Made by a program: the position numbers and the translations under genes. The notes beneath the pieces were generated by a model. That model was not told the DNA's origin. It ran no database searches and saw nothing but the letters and a program-made list of their open reading frames with translations. From Actinopolymorpha rutila (GTDB lineage Bacteria > Actinomycetota > Actinomycetes > Propionibacteriales > Actinopolymorphaceae), in NCBI RefSeq assembly GCF_013407855.1, contig NZ_JACBZH010000001.1, positions 1,426,001 through 1,490,000 on the forward strand: 64,000 bases of DNA, in the 5' to 3' direction. Shown here in pieces: positions 34,795-43,966 of this stretch; position 1 is the first letter of the stretch, and each line of letters opens with the position of its first letter.

Positions 34795-35775
34795 TCAGCA
34801 CAGGAGAGCCCCCAGCCAGCTGGTGCACTCCGCGTGCCTTCGCAGATGGAGCAGGGGCGCCCAGGTCTGGAGATCGGGGATCTCGGCTCCGCCCCCGTCA
34901 CCGTCGAGGCCGCGGGCTGCGCGTGCCTGCTGCATCCACTTTCGCAGACCCCACAGGTCACGCAGTACGGCATAGCCCCACAGCCTGGTCTCCGCGCCGG
35001 GCAGAGCCATCAGCCCGGACGCCCGCTCCAGTAGCGCAACCGCAGGGTTGTCGCCTGCCTGGAAGGACAACGTACGGAGTACGTTCTCCAGGTCGAGGTC
35101 CGCAGGTGCAGGACAGGCGAACTCGAAGTCGACCGGAACGGCGTTCGTGCCGTCCCAGACGGTGTTGTGCGGGCCCGCGTCGGTGTGACTGAGCACGGTG
35201 GGCACGTCGGAGACGGCCTGGAACATTCGGCTCAGCACGGCGTCGAGCCGACTGTGCAGCGTCGGCTCGATGGCCTCGTTGTGGAGGAGCCAGTCCAGTA
35301 GCTTTCGCGCGTCCGCCTCGTGCAGTGCGTAGAACGGCGTGGCCGCGCCGCCGATCGCCCGAGCGGCGGCGACATCGGTGCGGTGAACCGCCTCCAACCG
35401 GGCCCACAGATCCGTCACGGCCCCCTCCCGCGCCGTCCTGTCCAGGGTCGGCCAGGCGACTTCGAGATTCGCGCCGTGGAGCCGCTCGGTGACCATCCAT
35501 TCCAGGCCCTCGGTCACGTCCTGGCCGAGCACCTTGGGATAACCGACGTCGGGTGGAAGCAACGAGACGAGCGAGGCCTCTCGGCCAAGAGAGCCGTCAA
35601 CAGTACGGCTGATGCGTACGACCGCCGTCTGTCCGAGCCACACCTCGTTCGACCAGCTGTGCTCGGGCCGGCTGGCGTGCTCAGGCTCGGAGCCGTACCT
35701 GGCCAGCAGCCGATGCGCGAGCGCTTCGAATCGGTCCGAAGAGCTGGGGTGGCTCGGCGACGGCACGTCCTGCAC
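34795..35775 (-). CDS. APH-fold phosphotransferase
   Basis: A 326-residue kinase of the aminoglycoside-phosphotransferase fold. The N-lobe ends in VTERLHGANLE, the catalytic loop is SHTDAGPHNTVWDG (Asp and Asn present; His-x-Asp in the usual order) and the metal site is PVDFEFACPAP. Substrate unknown. It is convergent with the FkbM gene, about 150 bases away. Confidence 0.85.
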   Translation of the reverse strand: MQDVPSPSHPSSSDRFEALAHRLLARYGSEPEHASRPEHSWSNEVWLGQTAVVRISRTVDGSLGREASLVSLLPPDVGYPKVLGQDVTEGLEWMVTERLHGANLEVAWPTLDRTAREGAVTDLWARLEAVHRTDVAAARAIGGAATPFYALHEADARKLLDWLLHNEAIEPTLHSRLDAVLSRMFQAVSDVPTVLSHTDAGPHNTVWDGTNAVPVDFEFACPAPADLDLENVLRTLSFQAGDNPAVALLERASGLMALPGAETRLWGYAVLRDLWGLRKWMQQARAARGLDGDGGGAEIPDLQTWAPLLHLRRHAECTSWLGALLC

Positions 35776-35894
35776 TGTACGGCGTCGCCGGACCGACCAT
35801 CGCGTGGCAGGTGTACCTGTGCTAACAATCGCAACGGTGACGACGCGTCTCGGGAAGTATCGGAGAGCCTGGTGACACGAGGGCAGAGTTCAGC

Positions 35895-36263
35895 GTGCTG
35901 ATCGTTGAGCCACGGAGTTACGGGCGGGGCGCGAAGCTCGCTGCGAAGGCCTGGCTGGCAACGGTCAGCGACCGGGTGGATGCTGTCGTGTCCGGTGGGT
36001 TCCCACTCGCTGCCGACTACCGACCGATTCTGGACATGGTCGAGACCGGGACTGCAGCTGCTGCCGGTGGCGATGGTGTCGTCGACGACTTCGCTGGGCT
36101 GAAGAAGCAGGAGGCCGCCTTCGCCGAACGTGACCGTCCGTTCCGTAGGATCGGCAGTTACAGCCACGACGAGATGTTGGAAAACCTGGAGCTCGTCCTC
36201 TCCGACGTCGACGACTGGCTCACGGGCATCAGCGACGGGGGAGGACGTCACGAAGTCCACTGA
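35895..36263 (+). CDS. Hypothetical small protein, overlapping the MFS gene
   Basis: A 122-residue frame with GTG start (MLIVEPRSYGRGAKLA), codon use of the local type and an acidic helical C-terminal part (RIGSYSHDEMLENLELVL). Not recognised. It overlaps the open frame of the transporter by 134 bases if that frame is used from its only GTG, which is unusual. Either this gene is real and the transporter starts near its end, or this frame is spurious. Confidence 0.4.
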   Translation: MLIVEPRSYGRGAKLAAKAWLATVSDRVDAVVSGGFPLAADYRPILDMVETGTAAAAGGDGVVDDFAGLKKQEAAFAERDRPFRRIGSYSHDEMLENLELVLSDVDDWLTGISDGGGRHEVH

Positions 36264-37584
36264 GTTCGCACCGGAAGCGGACGCTCACACTCGAAGGAAG
36301 GATTCGTCGGTCGTACGGATCGTATGGCGTACGCCATTCCTCCGGGCCGCGTGCATCAGCCTGTTCATAGCCGGGATCGGCACGTCGTCGACCATGCCCC
36401 AGATGACGTTGTACCTGGTCACCGAGCTGCACATCCCGATCCAGGCTGCCGGCCTGTACTACCTGGTCAACCTCACGGCGCCGGTCGCCGGATTCCTGGT
36501 CGGGACACTGTCCGAGCGGCTGACCAACCGGCTGTTCCTGTATCGGGCCTGCGCCGTGATCGCCGCACTCGGCTGGAGCGCGATGGCGCTGGCCGACCGG
36601 CCGTGGATGCCGTTCCTCATCGGCGCGTTCGTGCTGAGCTTCGGCGGCGGTGCCATGGGGCAGCTGTTCGCCGCCACCCGCGACGAGCTGAGCCGGCACC
36701 CCTCCCCGGCGAACAACCGGATCGTCTCCGCTGTCCGCATGAGTTTCACCGCCGGCTGGATTGTCGGCCCGGTCCTCGGCAGCTGGTTCGGCGCTGCCTT
36801 CGGCCTGCGGTCGTTGCTCCTGGCCAACGCCGCCTGCCTGCTCGCGCAGCTGGTTCCGCTCGGCGCCCGCCGCATCGAACGCTTCAGGGTCGAGACCACC
36901 GAACCGGATGCGAACACCACGTCAACGACTGGTTGGCACGACGATCACACCGTGCGAACCTCCAAGTACGGAACGAAGAACCAGCTGACGCCCCTGCTGG
37001 TGTTCCTCGGGTGCTGCGTACTGGTGATGAACGGCGACACGATGAAGTTCGCGTTCCTGCCGTTGTACATGGCCGACCAGCTGCACGTCGGCGATGCCCT
37101 GCGCGGGACCGTGATCGCCGTACAGCCGTTCCTCGAGCTCCTTCTGATGCCTGTCTTCGCCCGGCTCGCCGACAGGTTCACCCCGATCCGGGTGCTCGCG
37201 ATGGCGGCGCTGCTCGGAGTCGGTGCCCACCTCGCCTACGCCACCAGCACTCAGGTCGCCGGGCTGTTCCTCGGCCAGGTCCTGATGTCAGGGGTCTGGG
37301 CCGCGGTGGCGGGCCTGGGCATCACCGTGGCCCAGCAACTCTGCCCGGACAGGGTCGGGCTCGCCTCGTCCATGTTCAGCAGCTGTATCCCGCTCGCCGG
37401 AGCCGTCGGCGGGTCCATCGGGGCTTTCGGTGTCGGCTGGCTCGGCATACCCCACCTGTTCGTCATCCCAGCTGTCCTGACCACCCTGGGATTCGTCGGC
37501 TTCCTACTCACCGGCCGCCGGTTCCAACCGGACGACTCCGCCTTCGCGGGTGGGACCGGAAGGACCGGAGCCGCCAGGGCCTGA
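36130..37584 (+). CDS. MFS sugar-efflux-type transporter, start uncertain
   Basis: Twelve-span major-facilitator protein (up to 484 residues) with the sugar efflux transporter opening AACISLFIAGIGTSSTMPQM, a loop signature GTLSERLTNRLF and a central hydrophilic loop before KNQLTPLLVFLGCCVLV. The only standard start in frame is GTG at 36130, without a ribosome site and 134 bases inside the previous frame; the extra 65 residues are not family-like. A strong GGGGGAGG at 36237-36244 is followed by ACG at 36250, a possible rare start. It would export sugars or similar compounds. Confidence 0.8.
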   Translation: MTVRSVGSAVTATTRCWKTWSSSSPTSTTGSRASATGEDVTKSTEFAPEADAHTRRKDSSVVRIVWRTPFLRAACISLFIAGIGTSSTMPQMTLYLVTELHIPIQAAGLYYLVNLTAPVAGFLVGTLSERLTNRLFLYRACAVIAALGWSAMALADRPWMPFLIGAFVLSFGGGAMGQLFAATRDELSRHPSPANNRIVSAVRMSFTAGWIVGPVLGSWFGAAFGLRSLLLANAACLLAQLVPLGARRIERFRVETTEPDANTTSTTGWHDDHTVRTSKYGTKNQLTPLLVFLGCCVLVMNGDTMKFAFLPLYMADQLHVGDALRGTVIAVQPFLELLLMPVFARLADRFTPIRVLAMAALLGVGAHLAYATSTQVAGLFLGQVLMSGVWAAVAGLGITVAQQLCPDRVGLASSMFSSCIPLAGAVGGSIGAFGVGWLGIPHLFVIPAVLTTLGFVGFLLTGRRFQPDDSAFAGGTGRTGAARA

Positions 37585-37618
37585 TCGTTTCACCAGACGT
37601 CGTGAAGGGAGAGTCGTC

Positions 37619-38488
37619 GTGTCTACGGACCGCGTCGCCGTGGAGCGCATCCTGGACGCCGTACGCCGTCGTGCCGGGCTGGCCGTCGTCGACCAGGCGC
37701 CCCTTGCCGGTGGCATGGTGGCGGACGTACGGCGGCTGACGCTGGCGGACGGGCGCACCGTTGTCTGCAAGGCGGCGTTCGGGGAGCAAGCCCATCTTGA
37801 CATCGAGGCGACGATGGTTCGCCACCTGCACGCCGCCCATCCTCGCGTCGTGCCGGAAGTGATCTACGCGGACCCGGAACTGCTCGTACAGACGTTCATG
37901 TCCGGCTCGCACCTGACCGACGCCGCGGCGACTTCTCTCGGCGAGGAGCTCGCGATCCTGCACGGGCGGCACGCCGACGCTTTCGGCTTCGACGGCCCGA
38001 CGCTGAACGGCTGGTTTCTGCTACCCAACGGATGGTCCGGCGACTGGGTGCCGTTCTTCAGGGACCAGCGCTTGCGCTACTGCGCCGACGCGGCGGTGGC
38101 GAACGGGACTTTGCATGCCGGGTTCCGCGCCCGTGTCGAGACGCTCTGCGAGCGGCTGGGTGAACGTCTCTGTGAGCCGACCGCTCCGACGTTGCTGCAC
38201 GGTGACCTGTGGAGCGCCAACATCCTCGCGGACGGCGACAAAATAACGGCTCTGCTCGACCCGTCCGTCGTCTACGGCCACCCGGAACTCGATCTGTCCC
38301 ACGTCGTTGGTCAGCCCTACGCCGACGCCGTGTTCGAGTCGTACCGGCGATTCCACCCGATCGAGAAGGACTTCTTCGAGCTGCGTGCGCCGGTCTATCA
38401 GGTGTACACGGCGATCATGCACGTGCTGTACTTCGGTAGCCGCTACGAGGGCTGGCTCGACGAAACCCTCACCAGGAGCGGGGTTTGA
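37619..38488 (+). CDS. Fructosamine-kinase-family phosphotransferase
   Basis: A 289-residue kinase. Family hallmarks are the LHGDLWSANIL catalytic loop and the metal segment DPSVVYGHPELDLSHV, characteristic of fructosamine/ketosamine 3-kinases, with FFRDQRLRYC before them. It would phosphorylate glycated amines or sugars, a repair reaction. GTG at 37619 follows AAGGGAGAG. The next gene, a P-loop kinase, is convergent. Confidence 0.87.
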   Translation: MSTDRVAVERILDAVRRRAGLAVVDQAPLAGGMVADVRRLTLADGRTVVCKAAFGEQAHLDIEATMVRHLHAAHPRVVPEVIYADPELLVQTFMSGSHLTDAAATSLGEELAILHGRHADAFGFDGPTLNGWFLLPNGWSGDWVPFFRDQRLRYCADAAVANGTLHAGFRARVETLCERLGERLCEPTAPTLLHGDLWSANILADGDKITALLDPSVVYGHPELDLSHVVGQPYADAVFESYRRFHPIEKDFFELRAPVYQVYTAIMHVLYFGSRYEGWLDETLTRSGV

Positions 38489-38506
38489 CGACGGCCCTCC
38501 GCGGCA

Positions 38507-39037
38507 CTATCGAGCGGAGCAGGCGTCGAGGAGTTCGTCGACGACGTTGCCGACGGGTTGGGTCGCGTCGACCCGACGTGCTCCGAACCGCTCGTAGGCC
38601 GCATCCGAACCGGCGTGCCAGCCGAGGATCCGCTCGACCTCTTCCTCGGTGCCGCCGAACGCGTCGGGTGGGCGTCGCGCAAGGCGCCGGCGAATCGTCT
38701 CCGGGTCCGCGCTGAGGTGAACCACCACAGCGAACTCGCCCCAGAGCTCGTCCTCGTTCTCGGTCGAACCGCAGACGAAACCGAGCCTGTCGCCGACCTC
38801 GGCCGAGATCCGGCGTACGGACTCGGGCGAAACGCGCTGGACATGGCGGGCGAACCATTCGGCGGTGCGTTGCGCGGCAAGCTCCGGATACAGGACCTCG
38901 GCGCCGGTCTCCCTGTCGAAGTGACGCGACAGGTGGTCCTCGTCGGTGTCGTACGCGACGAAGCCACGACGACGCAGCTCGGCGCGCACGGTCGACTTGC
39001 CGACGCCGGACGTGCCGGTGACCCACACCAGAGGCAT
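38507..39037 (-). CDS. P-loop nucleotide kinase-like protein
   Basis: A 176-residue protein with Walker A TGTSGVGKST (7-16), an acceptor loop DTDEDHLSRHF, a Walker B-type strand FAVVVHLSADPETI and a basic lid RRRLARRPPDAFGG. It resembles adenylate-kinase-like sugar or nucleoside kinases of unknown substrate. The gene stops 19 bases from the end of the convergent fructosamine kinase gene. Confidence 0.8.
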   Translation of the reverse strand: MPLVWVTGTSGVGKSTVRAELRRRGFVAYDTDEDHLSRHFDRETGAEVLYPELAAQRTAEWFARHVQRVSPESVRRISAEVGDRLGFVCGSTENEDELWGEFAVVVHLSADPETIRRRLARRPPDAFGGTEEEVERILGWHAGSDAAYERFGARRVDATQPVGNVVDELLDACSAR

Positions 39038-39146
39038 CCGCCGATGATCGCAGACGTGTCCTGCTCTGGCCGTTCACCGGCCGTCCGAAGGGACTTCCTC
39101 GGCGACCTCCGGCGATACTCTGCCGATATATCTTTGGGAGGTTGCT

Positions 39147-39734
39147 GTGATCACGCTGACCGACATGGTTGCGAACGGATCCGTCACGGACGAGGGTGCG
39201 GACCTCCTGCGGCGCATCGCGGCGTCCGGTGAGTCGTTCCTGGTCTACGCGCTTCCGCGGAACGCGGGCAAGAGCACGCTGACGAACGCCATCCTCGCGG
39301 AGGCGCCCGCCGACGTGCCGCGGCGGGAGTTCCTCGGGACCAGGGAGGAAGTGGCCGAGCTGAGCGCGGACGAGGACCGCGGATACCTGGTCGTCGCCGA
39401 GATGGGGCACCGCGGCCGGCCCGGATACCTGGCCGGTGACGAGGTGGAGCGTGCGTTCGAACTGGTCGCGGCGGGGTACCGCCTCGTCTCGAGCCTGCAC
39501 GCCGACTCGGTCGCGGAGGTGTTCGACGTACTCGCCCGCAACGGAATCTCCGCCGACGCCGTGGCCGGAGTCCGTTACCTGGTGAAGGTTCGCGGCCTCG
39601 GTGATCTGAACGACCCCTCGACGCGACGAGTGGTCGAGCACATCAACGAGGTCACGGGTTTCGGCGCCGACGGTCCGGCGTACTCCGTGCTGTACGAGTG
39701 GGCTCCGCAACAGACCTCGCACACCACGCGCTGA
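39147..39734 (+). CDS. Stand-alone VirB11/GspE-like mini ATPase
   Basis: A 195-residue protein with GTG start behind GGGAGG. The order of motifs is that of secretion ATPases: P-loop LPRNAGKSTLTNAIL (first glycine of GxxxxGK[ST] replaced), then GYLVVAEMGHRGRPG in Walker B/Asp-box position, then SSLHADSVAEVF, the His box. The normal N-terminal domain (about 150-250 residues) and zinc module are absent, and no pilus or secretion genes lie nearby. The protein may be an orphan regulator or a reduced motor; I cannot tell. Confidence 0.7.
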   Translation: MITLTDMVANGSVTDEGADLLRRIAASGESFLVYALPRNAGKSTLTNAILAEAPADVPRREFLGTREEVAELSADEDRGYLVVAEMGHRGRPGYLAGDEVERAFELVAAGYRLVSSLHADSVAEVFDVLARNGISADAVAGVRYLVKVRGLGDLNDPSTRRVVEHINEVTGFGADGPAYSVLYEWAPQQTSHTTR

Positions 39735-39827
39735 CCGGGATCCCTGCGGACAATCCGCGCAGCGCGCCCCCCGCTGATGTTCAACTGATGAGGGCGGAGG
39801 AGCTTTCACACGGGGCGGAGCGGACGT

Positions 39828-41873
39828 ATGAGCGCGGGGGTCGGGCCGAGCATGGCCCGTTTACAAGGGCATTCGAAGGTAGCGGTCACCACAGCGAGAA
39901 CGAGACGACGGCCCCGCAACGCAGGGGTCGGTCTCGTGCTGGCGTTGGTGCTGGGCGTGGTCTCCGCGCTCGCAGCGGCGTCGACGGCTCAGACTGCATG
40001 GGCGCAGCCGTTGGTTCGTAGCCAGGTCTGGGCATGGGGCTACAACGTCTTCGGTCAAGTGGGCGACGGCACCACGACCAGCAGCATAACCCCCGTCCAG
40101 GTGGCGCAGGGAGCGATGCCGGCCGGCACGAGGGTGGTCGCGATCTCGGCAGGCGGCAACCACACGGTGGCTCTCGACGCGAACGGTCAGGCGTGGACCT
40201 GGGGCCAGAACAACTCCGGGCAGCTGGGGGACGGCTCCACGACCAGCCGCACTGCGCCCGTCCAGGTGGCGCAGGGTGCGATCCCGGCCGGTACGAAACT
40301 GATCGCTGTCGCGGCCGCCGTCGGGGGAGAACACACGGTCGCGCTGGACGCGGACGGTCGGGCGTGGGCCTGGGGCAACAACAGCTTCGGGCAGTTGGGG
40401 GACGGTTCCACGGCCAACAGCACGGTCCCTGTCCAGGTGGCGCAGGGTGCGATGCCGTCCGGCACGAAGCTGACCGCGGTTTTCGCCGGCAGGTTCCACA
40501 CCCTCGCGTTGGACACGAATGGCCGCATGTGGGCCTGGGGCAACAACTTCTACGGGCAGCTGGGAGATGGCACGACCGCCACTCGTACCAGCCCGGTCCA
40601 GGTCACCGACGGAGCGATGCCATCCGGTACCAAGCTCGTCGCCGTCTCGGCCGGCTGGGGCCACACGGTGGCGCTGGACTCCGAGGGGCATGCGTGGGCC
40701 TGGGGCAACAACGCCTACGGGCAGTTGGGGAACGGCACCCACACCGGCGCTGTCACCCCTGTCCAGGTCGTGCAGGGAGCGATCCCGGACGGGACCAGAC
40801 TCACCAGGATCTCCGCCGGCTCGTTCCACACGGTGGTTCTGAGCGACGACGGCCACGCCTGGGCCTGGGGCGACAACTATGACGGGGAAGTTGGCGACGG
40901 CACCGGCATCGACCGGTCCAGCCCGGTTGCGGTGGTCCAGGGAGCGATGCCGGAGGGTACGAAGCTGATCGCGATCGCCTGTGGCGACTTCCACACGATG
41001 GCGCTGGACGAGGATGGCCAGGCGTGGGGCTGGGGCTACAACCTGGACTCCCAGTTGGGCGACGGCACCTACACCAGCCGTACGAGTCCCGTTCGGACGA
41101 GCCAGGAAGAGATGCCGGACGGTACGAGGTTGGTCGCGATCGCCGCCGGACTGCACCACTCGGTGGCACTGTCGGAGAGCGTCGACCACCCACCCACCGT
41201 TGAGGTCGCTCCTGGTGGGCAGGTCGTGTCCGACTCCGCGGGTACGGTCAATCTCGTCGTCGGGGATGCCGAGACACCGGCCGGCGAGCTCACGGTGTCG
41301 GCCGCCTCTGACGACCAGTCGGTGGTGCCGGACGCCGGGATCTCCTTCGGCGGCAGCGGTGCCGACCGCACGATGACCGTACGTACCAACTCGCAGGCGT
41401 CCGGGACCGCTGTCGTCACGGTGATGGTCAGCGACGGCGACCTGACCGGCACCGCCACGGTCACTGTCGTCACCGGACGTTCGCGCACCGACCACCTCAC
41501 CGGCACCGACGGACCGGACCTGATCTTCGCGCGTGACGGTAACGACGTCGTCGACGCCCGCGGTGGAATCGACTTGGTGGCGGCCGGCGCCGGCAACGAC
41601 GCGGTGCTCGGTGGCGCGGGCGACGACACCATCGACGGTGGGCTGGGCAACGATGCCCTCGTCGGCGACGCGGGCAACGACGTGCTCTCTGGTGGCGCCG
41701 GTAACGACGGTCTTGTCGGCGGCCTTGGCGACGACGCCCTCTCAGGTGGTGCTGGTAACGACGGTCTGGCCGGCGGACGTGGTGCGGACCTCTTCTCCGG
41801 GGGTACTGGCAACGACATCGCCATCGACTTCAGTGCCGGGGAAGGAGATACCCGGGACGGCACCATTCCCTGA
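39828..41873 (+). CDS. Secreted RCC1-repeat protein with RTX-like calcium repeats
   Basis: A 681-residue exported protein. The signal peptide (basic RTRRRPR then VGLVLALVLGVVSALAAAS) ends near residue 55. Seven RCC1-type repeats, about 50 residues each with AWAWGNN-G-QLGDGT and ISAG-HTVALD cores, form a likely seven-bladed propeller (about residues 60-445). A cadherin/Ig-like segment follows (about 450-560), then glycine/aspartate nonapeptides (GGAGDDTIDGG-like, about 575-660) of the haemolysin-type calcium-binding kind. The combination suggests a calcium-stabilised surface or matrix protein. ATG at 39828 is assumed; Met at 39852 is an alternative. Confidence 0.85.
   Translation: MSAGVGPSMARLQGHSKVAVTTARTRRRPRNAGVGLVLALVLGVVSALAAASTAQTAWAQPLVRSQVWAWGYNVFGQVGDGTTTSSITPVQVAQGAMPAGTRVVAISAGGNHTVALDANGQAWTWGQNNSGQLGDGSTTSRTAPVQVAQGAIPAGTKLIAVAAAVGGEHTVALDADGRAWAWGNNSFGQLGDGSTANSTVPVQVAQGAMPSGTKLTAVFAGRFHTLALDTNGRMWAWGNNFYGQLGDGTTATRTSPVQVTDGAMPSGTKLVAVSAGWGHTVALDSEGHAWAWGNNAYGQLGNGTHTGAVTPVQVVQGAIPDGTRLTRISAGSFHTVVLSDDGHAWAWGDNYDGEVGDGTGIDRSSPVAVVQGAMPEGTKLIAIACGDFHTMALDEDGQAWGWGYNLDSQLGDGTYTSRTSPVRTSQEEMPDGTRLVAIAAGLHHSVALSESVDHPPTVEVAPGGQVVSDSAGTVNLVVGDAETPAGELTVSAASDDQSVVPDAGISFGGSGADRTMTVRTNSQASGTAVVTVMVSDGDLTGTATVTVVTGRSRTDHLTGTDGPDLIFARDGNDVVDARGGIDLVAAGAGNDAVLGGAGDDTIDGGLGNDALVGDAGNDVLSGGAGNDGLVGGLGDDALSGGAGNDGLAGGRGADLFSGGTGNDIAIDFSAGEGDTRDGTIP
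40034..41160. repeat. About 150-bp tandem DNA repeats of the RCC1 blades
   Basis: Seven imperfect copies of a unit of about 150 bases, with near-identical cores such as CAGGTGGCGCAGGG and TGGGCCTGGGGCAACAAC. Blades two to six are closest to each other, consistent with blade duplication within this gene. Confidence 0.75.
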
Positions 41874-41900
41874 CAGTGAATCGCTGGGACGTGACAAGCG

Positions 41901-41933
41901 GAGCGCACCGGCAGCAGGTCTGCCGGTGCGCTC
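41901..41933. terminator. Bidirectional hairpin between RCC1 and methyltransferase genes
   Basis: GAGCGCACCGGCAG at 41901-41914 pairs perfectly with CTGCCGGTGCGCTC at 41920-41933 across a 5-base loop. It sits 27 bases after the RCC1-gene stop and between two convergent genes, so it can terminate both. Confidence 0.8.
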
Positions 41934-41986
41934 GCCGAGTTCGAAGGGCCGGACAGCGCTACGGCAAAGGCACGACGGCGGCAGGT

Positions 41987-42748
41987 CTACGGGCGGGTCG
42001 CCTGTACGAAGGTGACCCGGCCGAACCTGTGGTCGAGATGCTCGACCTCGCGGGCGTCGGTGAACCCCGCGTCGGCGAGGAGCGTGACGAGGCCGTTGTC
42101 GAAGTTGCGGGACACGACGGGGCTCTTTGCCGCCCGTGAGCGGATCAGCCGGACCATGCGAGACAGTCCGGGAAGGTGCCGGAGTCCGTGCGCCGGACCG
42201 TGGCCGTGCGCGTCCTGGTGGGTCCCGTCGGTACCGGACGCCGGACCGCCGAAGTCGACGACGGTGACCTTGCCTCCCGGTCGGAGGGCGCGTAGAGCGT
42301 CGTACGCGAATCCGGCCCGCCCGTCGTCGTCGACGTGGTGGAGGGCCAGCGAGGAAATCACGTGGTCGAGCGTGGCGTCCTCGGCCGGGATCCGGTCCGC
42401 GTACCCCCGGGCGAGGGTCAGGGACACCCCGCGACGCTGCGCCTTCCGGGCGGCCCGGCGCAGGGCGTCGTCGTCCGGGTCGAGGCCGGTGACGTGGGCA
42501 TCCGGCTGGGCCGCGAGGACGGCCAGCGACAGGTTGCCGGTCCCGCAGCCGACGTCGACCACGGTTTGGCCGGGGGCGATGCCCGCGAGCTGGGCCACGC
42601 GCTCGTGCAGGCGCCGAACGTCGGCCAGTCGGCTGAAGGTGTCGTAGAAGGGGAGGAGCCAGGTCTTTCCCGCTCCCGGCAGGAACGGGCGGCCGTGGTC
42701 CTCCGGCGCCCGCTGGTCGACGATGCGTACGTTGGTCTCGGATGTCAT
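41987..42748 (-). CDS. Class I SAM-dependent methyltransferase
   Basis: A 253-residue methyltransferase of the UbiE/Methyltransf_11 type. The SAM loop is VVDVGCGTGNLSLA, then GLDPDDDALRRA, and HVISSLALHHVDDDGR and LRPGGKVTVVDFGG follow in order. Start ATG at 42748 follows GGGGAGC. It is divergent from an AraC-family gene, 115 bases away, which probably regulates it. Substrate unknown. Confidence 0.87.
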   Translation of the reverse strand: MTSETNVRIVDQRAPEDHGRPFLPGAGKTWLLPFYDTFSRLADVRRLHERVAQLAGIAPGQTVVDVGCGTGNLSLAVLAAQPDAHVTGLDPDDDALRRAARKAQRRGVSLTLARGYADRIPAEDATLDHVISSLALHHVDDDGRAGFAYDALRALRPGGKVTVVDFGGPASGTDGTHQDAHGHGPAHGLRHLPGLSRMVRLIRSRAAKSPVVSRNFDNGLVTLLADAGFTDAREVEHLDHRFGRVTFVQATRP

Positions 42749-42863
42749 GGTTGCTCCCCGTCTGCTCGCGGCGCCGGGCTCTGCCCGTCCGTACGATCTG
42801 GTGTTGTCACCCATCCAGCCTTGGATATTCTTCGGCTCGAGAACAGGACAGGAGTCGGTCGCC

Positions 42864-43799
42864 ATGGCACATCCTTCGGTTGGCGTCTCTCCCGGATCTT
42901 CCTCGCGCCTGCGCACGCTGCGTTCGGACGGCACGCCCGTCTACCGCTATGAGCGGCGTCCGGGCGTGCCGCCGGTCTCGGTGGTCTGCTTCGACGCCGA
43001 GGGTGCACACGCCGGGTTTCCGCCGGTCCACCGGCACGCGCACGACTTCCTCGTCCTGGTGTACGTCGAGGACGGCGTGGGTTCGTTCTCGGTCGACGGC
43101 CCGAAGTGGCCGCTGCGACCTGGCCAGGTTCACGCGGTGCCGCCAGGCCAGGTGATCGACGTGTCGGCCGTCATCGGGCTGACGCGATGCCGCGCGTGGT
43201 CGGTCGCGTTCACGCCGGACGCGGTACCGGCCCTGGCGGCGGTCTCCCCACTGGCCTGGGCAACGCATCCGCTGCTCGCGATGTTCGCGCCCGGATCGGG
43301 GCACGGACTGGTCGTCGAATCAGACCGCGCCCGCTGGTCGGCGTGGCTGACCGATCTGTCGGAGGAGCTCGCCGAGCCACACCGGCTCGGCGCCGGCGAG
43401 GTCGTGGCCGGACTCCTCACCCGCGTGCTGGTCGCGGCCGCTCGGCTGGCACCGCCGGCGTCCGTGGGTGCGCCCGACCCGCTGGTGGAGCAGGTCTTCA
43501 ACCAGATCGAGGCGACGTTCTGTGAACCTGTCACGGTCGGGGACGTCGCCCGCGCGCTCGGGTACACGCCGGGGCACCTCACCACGGTGGTTCGTGAACG
43601 GACCGGCCGGCCCCTGCTCGAGTGGATCACCGAGCGGCGGATGAACGAGGTGCGGCGAATGTTGCGCGAGACCGATCTGCCGCTCGGCGTGGTGGCTGCC
43701 CGGACGGGCCTGCGCGACGCCACCTATCTCGTACGCCGCTTCCGGGATCGCTACGGCATCACCCCCGAGCGGTGGCGCCGCAGTCAGCGTGCCGGCTGA
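42864..43799 (+). CDS. AraC-family transcriptional regulator
   Basis: A 311-residue regulator with an N-terminal cupin (FPPVHRHAHDFLVLVYVEDG, residues about 50-75, with the usual PGQVHAVPPGQ strand) and two C-terminal helix-turn-helix motifs (about 209-311: VTVGDVARALGYTPGHLTTVVRE and LGVVAARTGLRDATYLVRRFRDRYGITP). ATG at 42864 follows AGGAG. Divergent from the methyltransferase gene. Confidence 0.9.
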   Translation: MAHPSVGVSPGSSSRLRTLRSDGTPVYRYERRPGVPPVSVVCFDAEGAHAGFPPVHRHAHDFLVLVYVEDGVGSFSVDGPKWPLRPGQVHAVPPGQVIDVSAVIGLTRCRAWSVAFTPDAVPALAAVSPLAWATHPLLAMFAPGSGHGLVVESDRARWSAWLTDLSEELAEPHRLGAGEVVAGLLTRVLVAAARLAPPASVGAPDPLVEQVFNQIEATFCEPVTVGDVARALGYTPGHLTTVVRERTGRPLLEWITERRMNEVRRMLRETDLPLGVVAARTGLRDATYLVRRFRDRYGITPERWRRSQRAG

Positions 43800-43966
43800 C
43801 CGCGGCGGTAGCTCTGGCCGCAGCTTCACGGCCGGCTGCGTGCCCCAACGTACGTGTACGACGAGTGTCCTGGTTGTCAGCGCAAGTTGAAGTTGACGTC
43901 GATTCTTCTTGTGGACAAGCGGTTTCCCGCGCACGCGAGTTAATCTTACGCGGTAGAATCGAACGC

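Noticed and set aside
40034..41160. Tandem repeats resembling a CRISPR array
   Set aside because: Repeat period about 150 bases and in-frame protein repeats; no short palindromic repeats or unique spacers.
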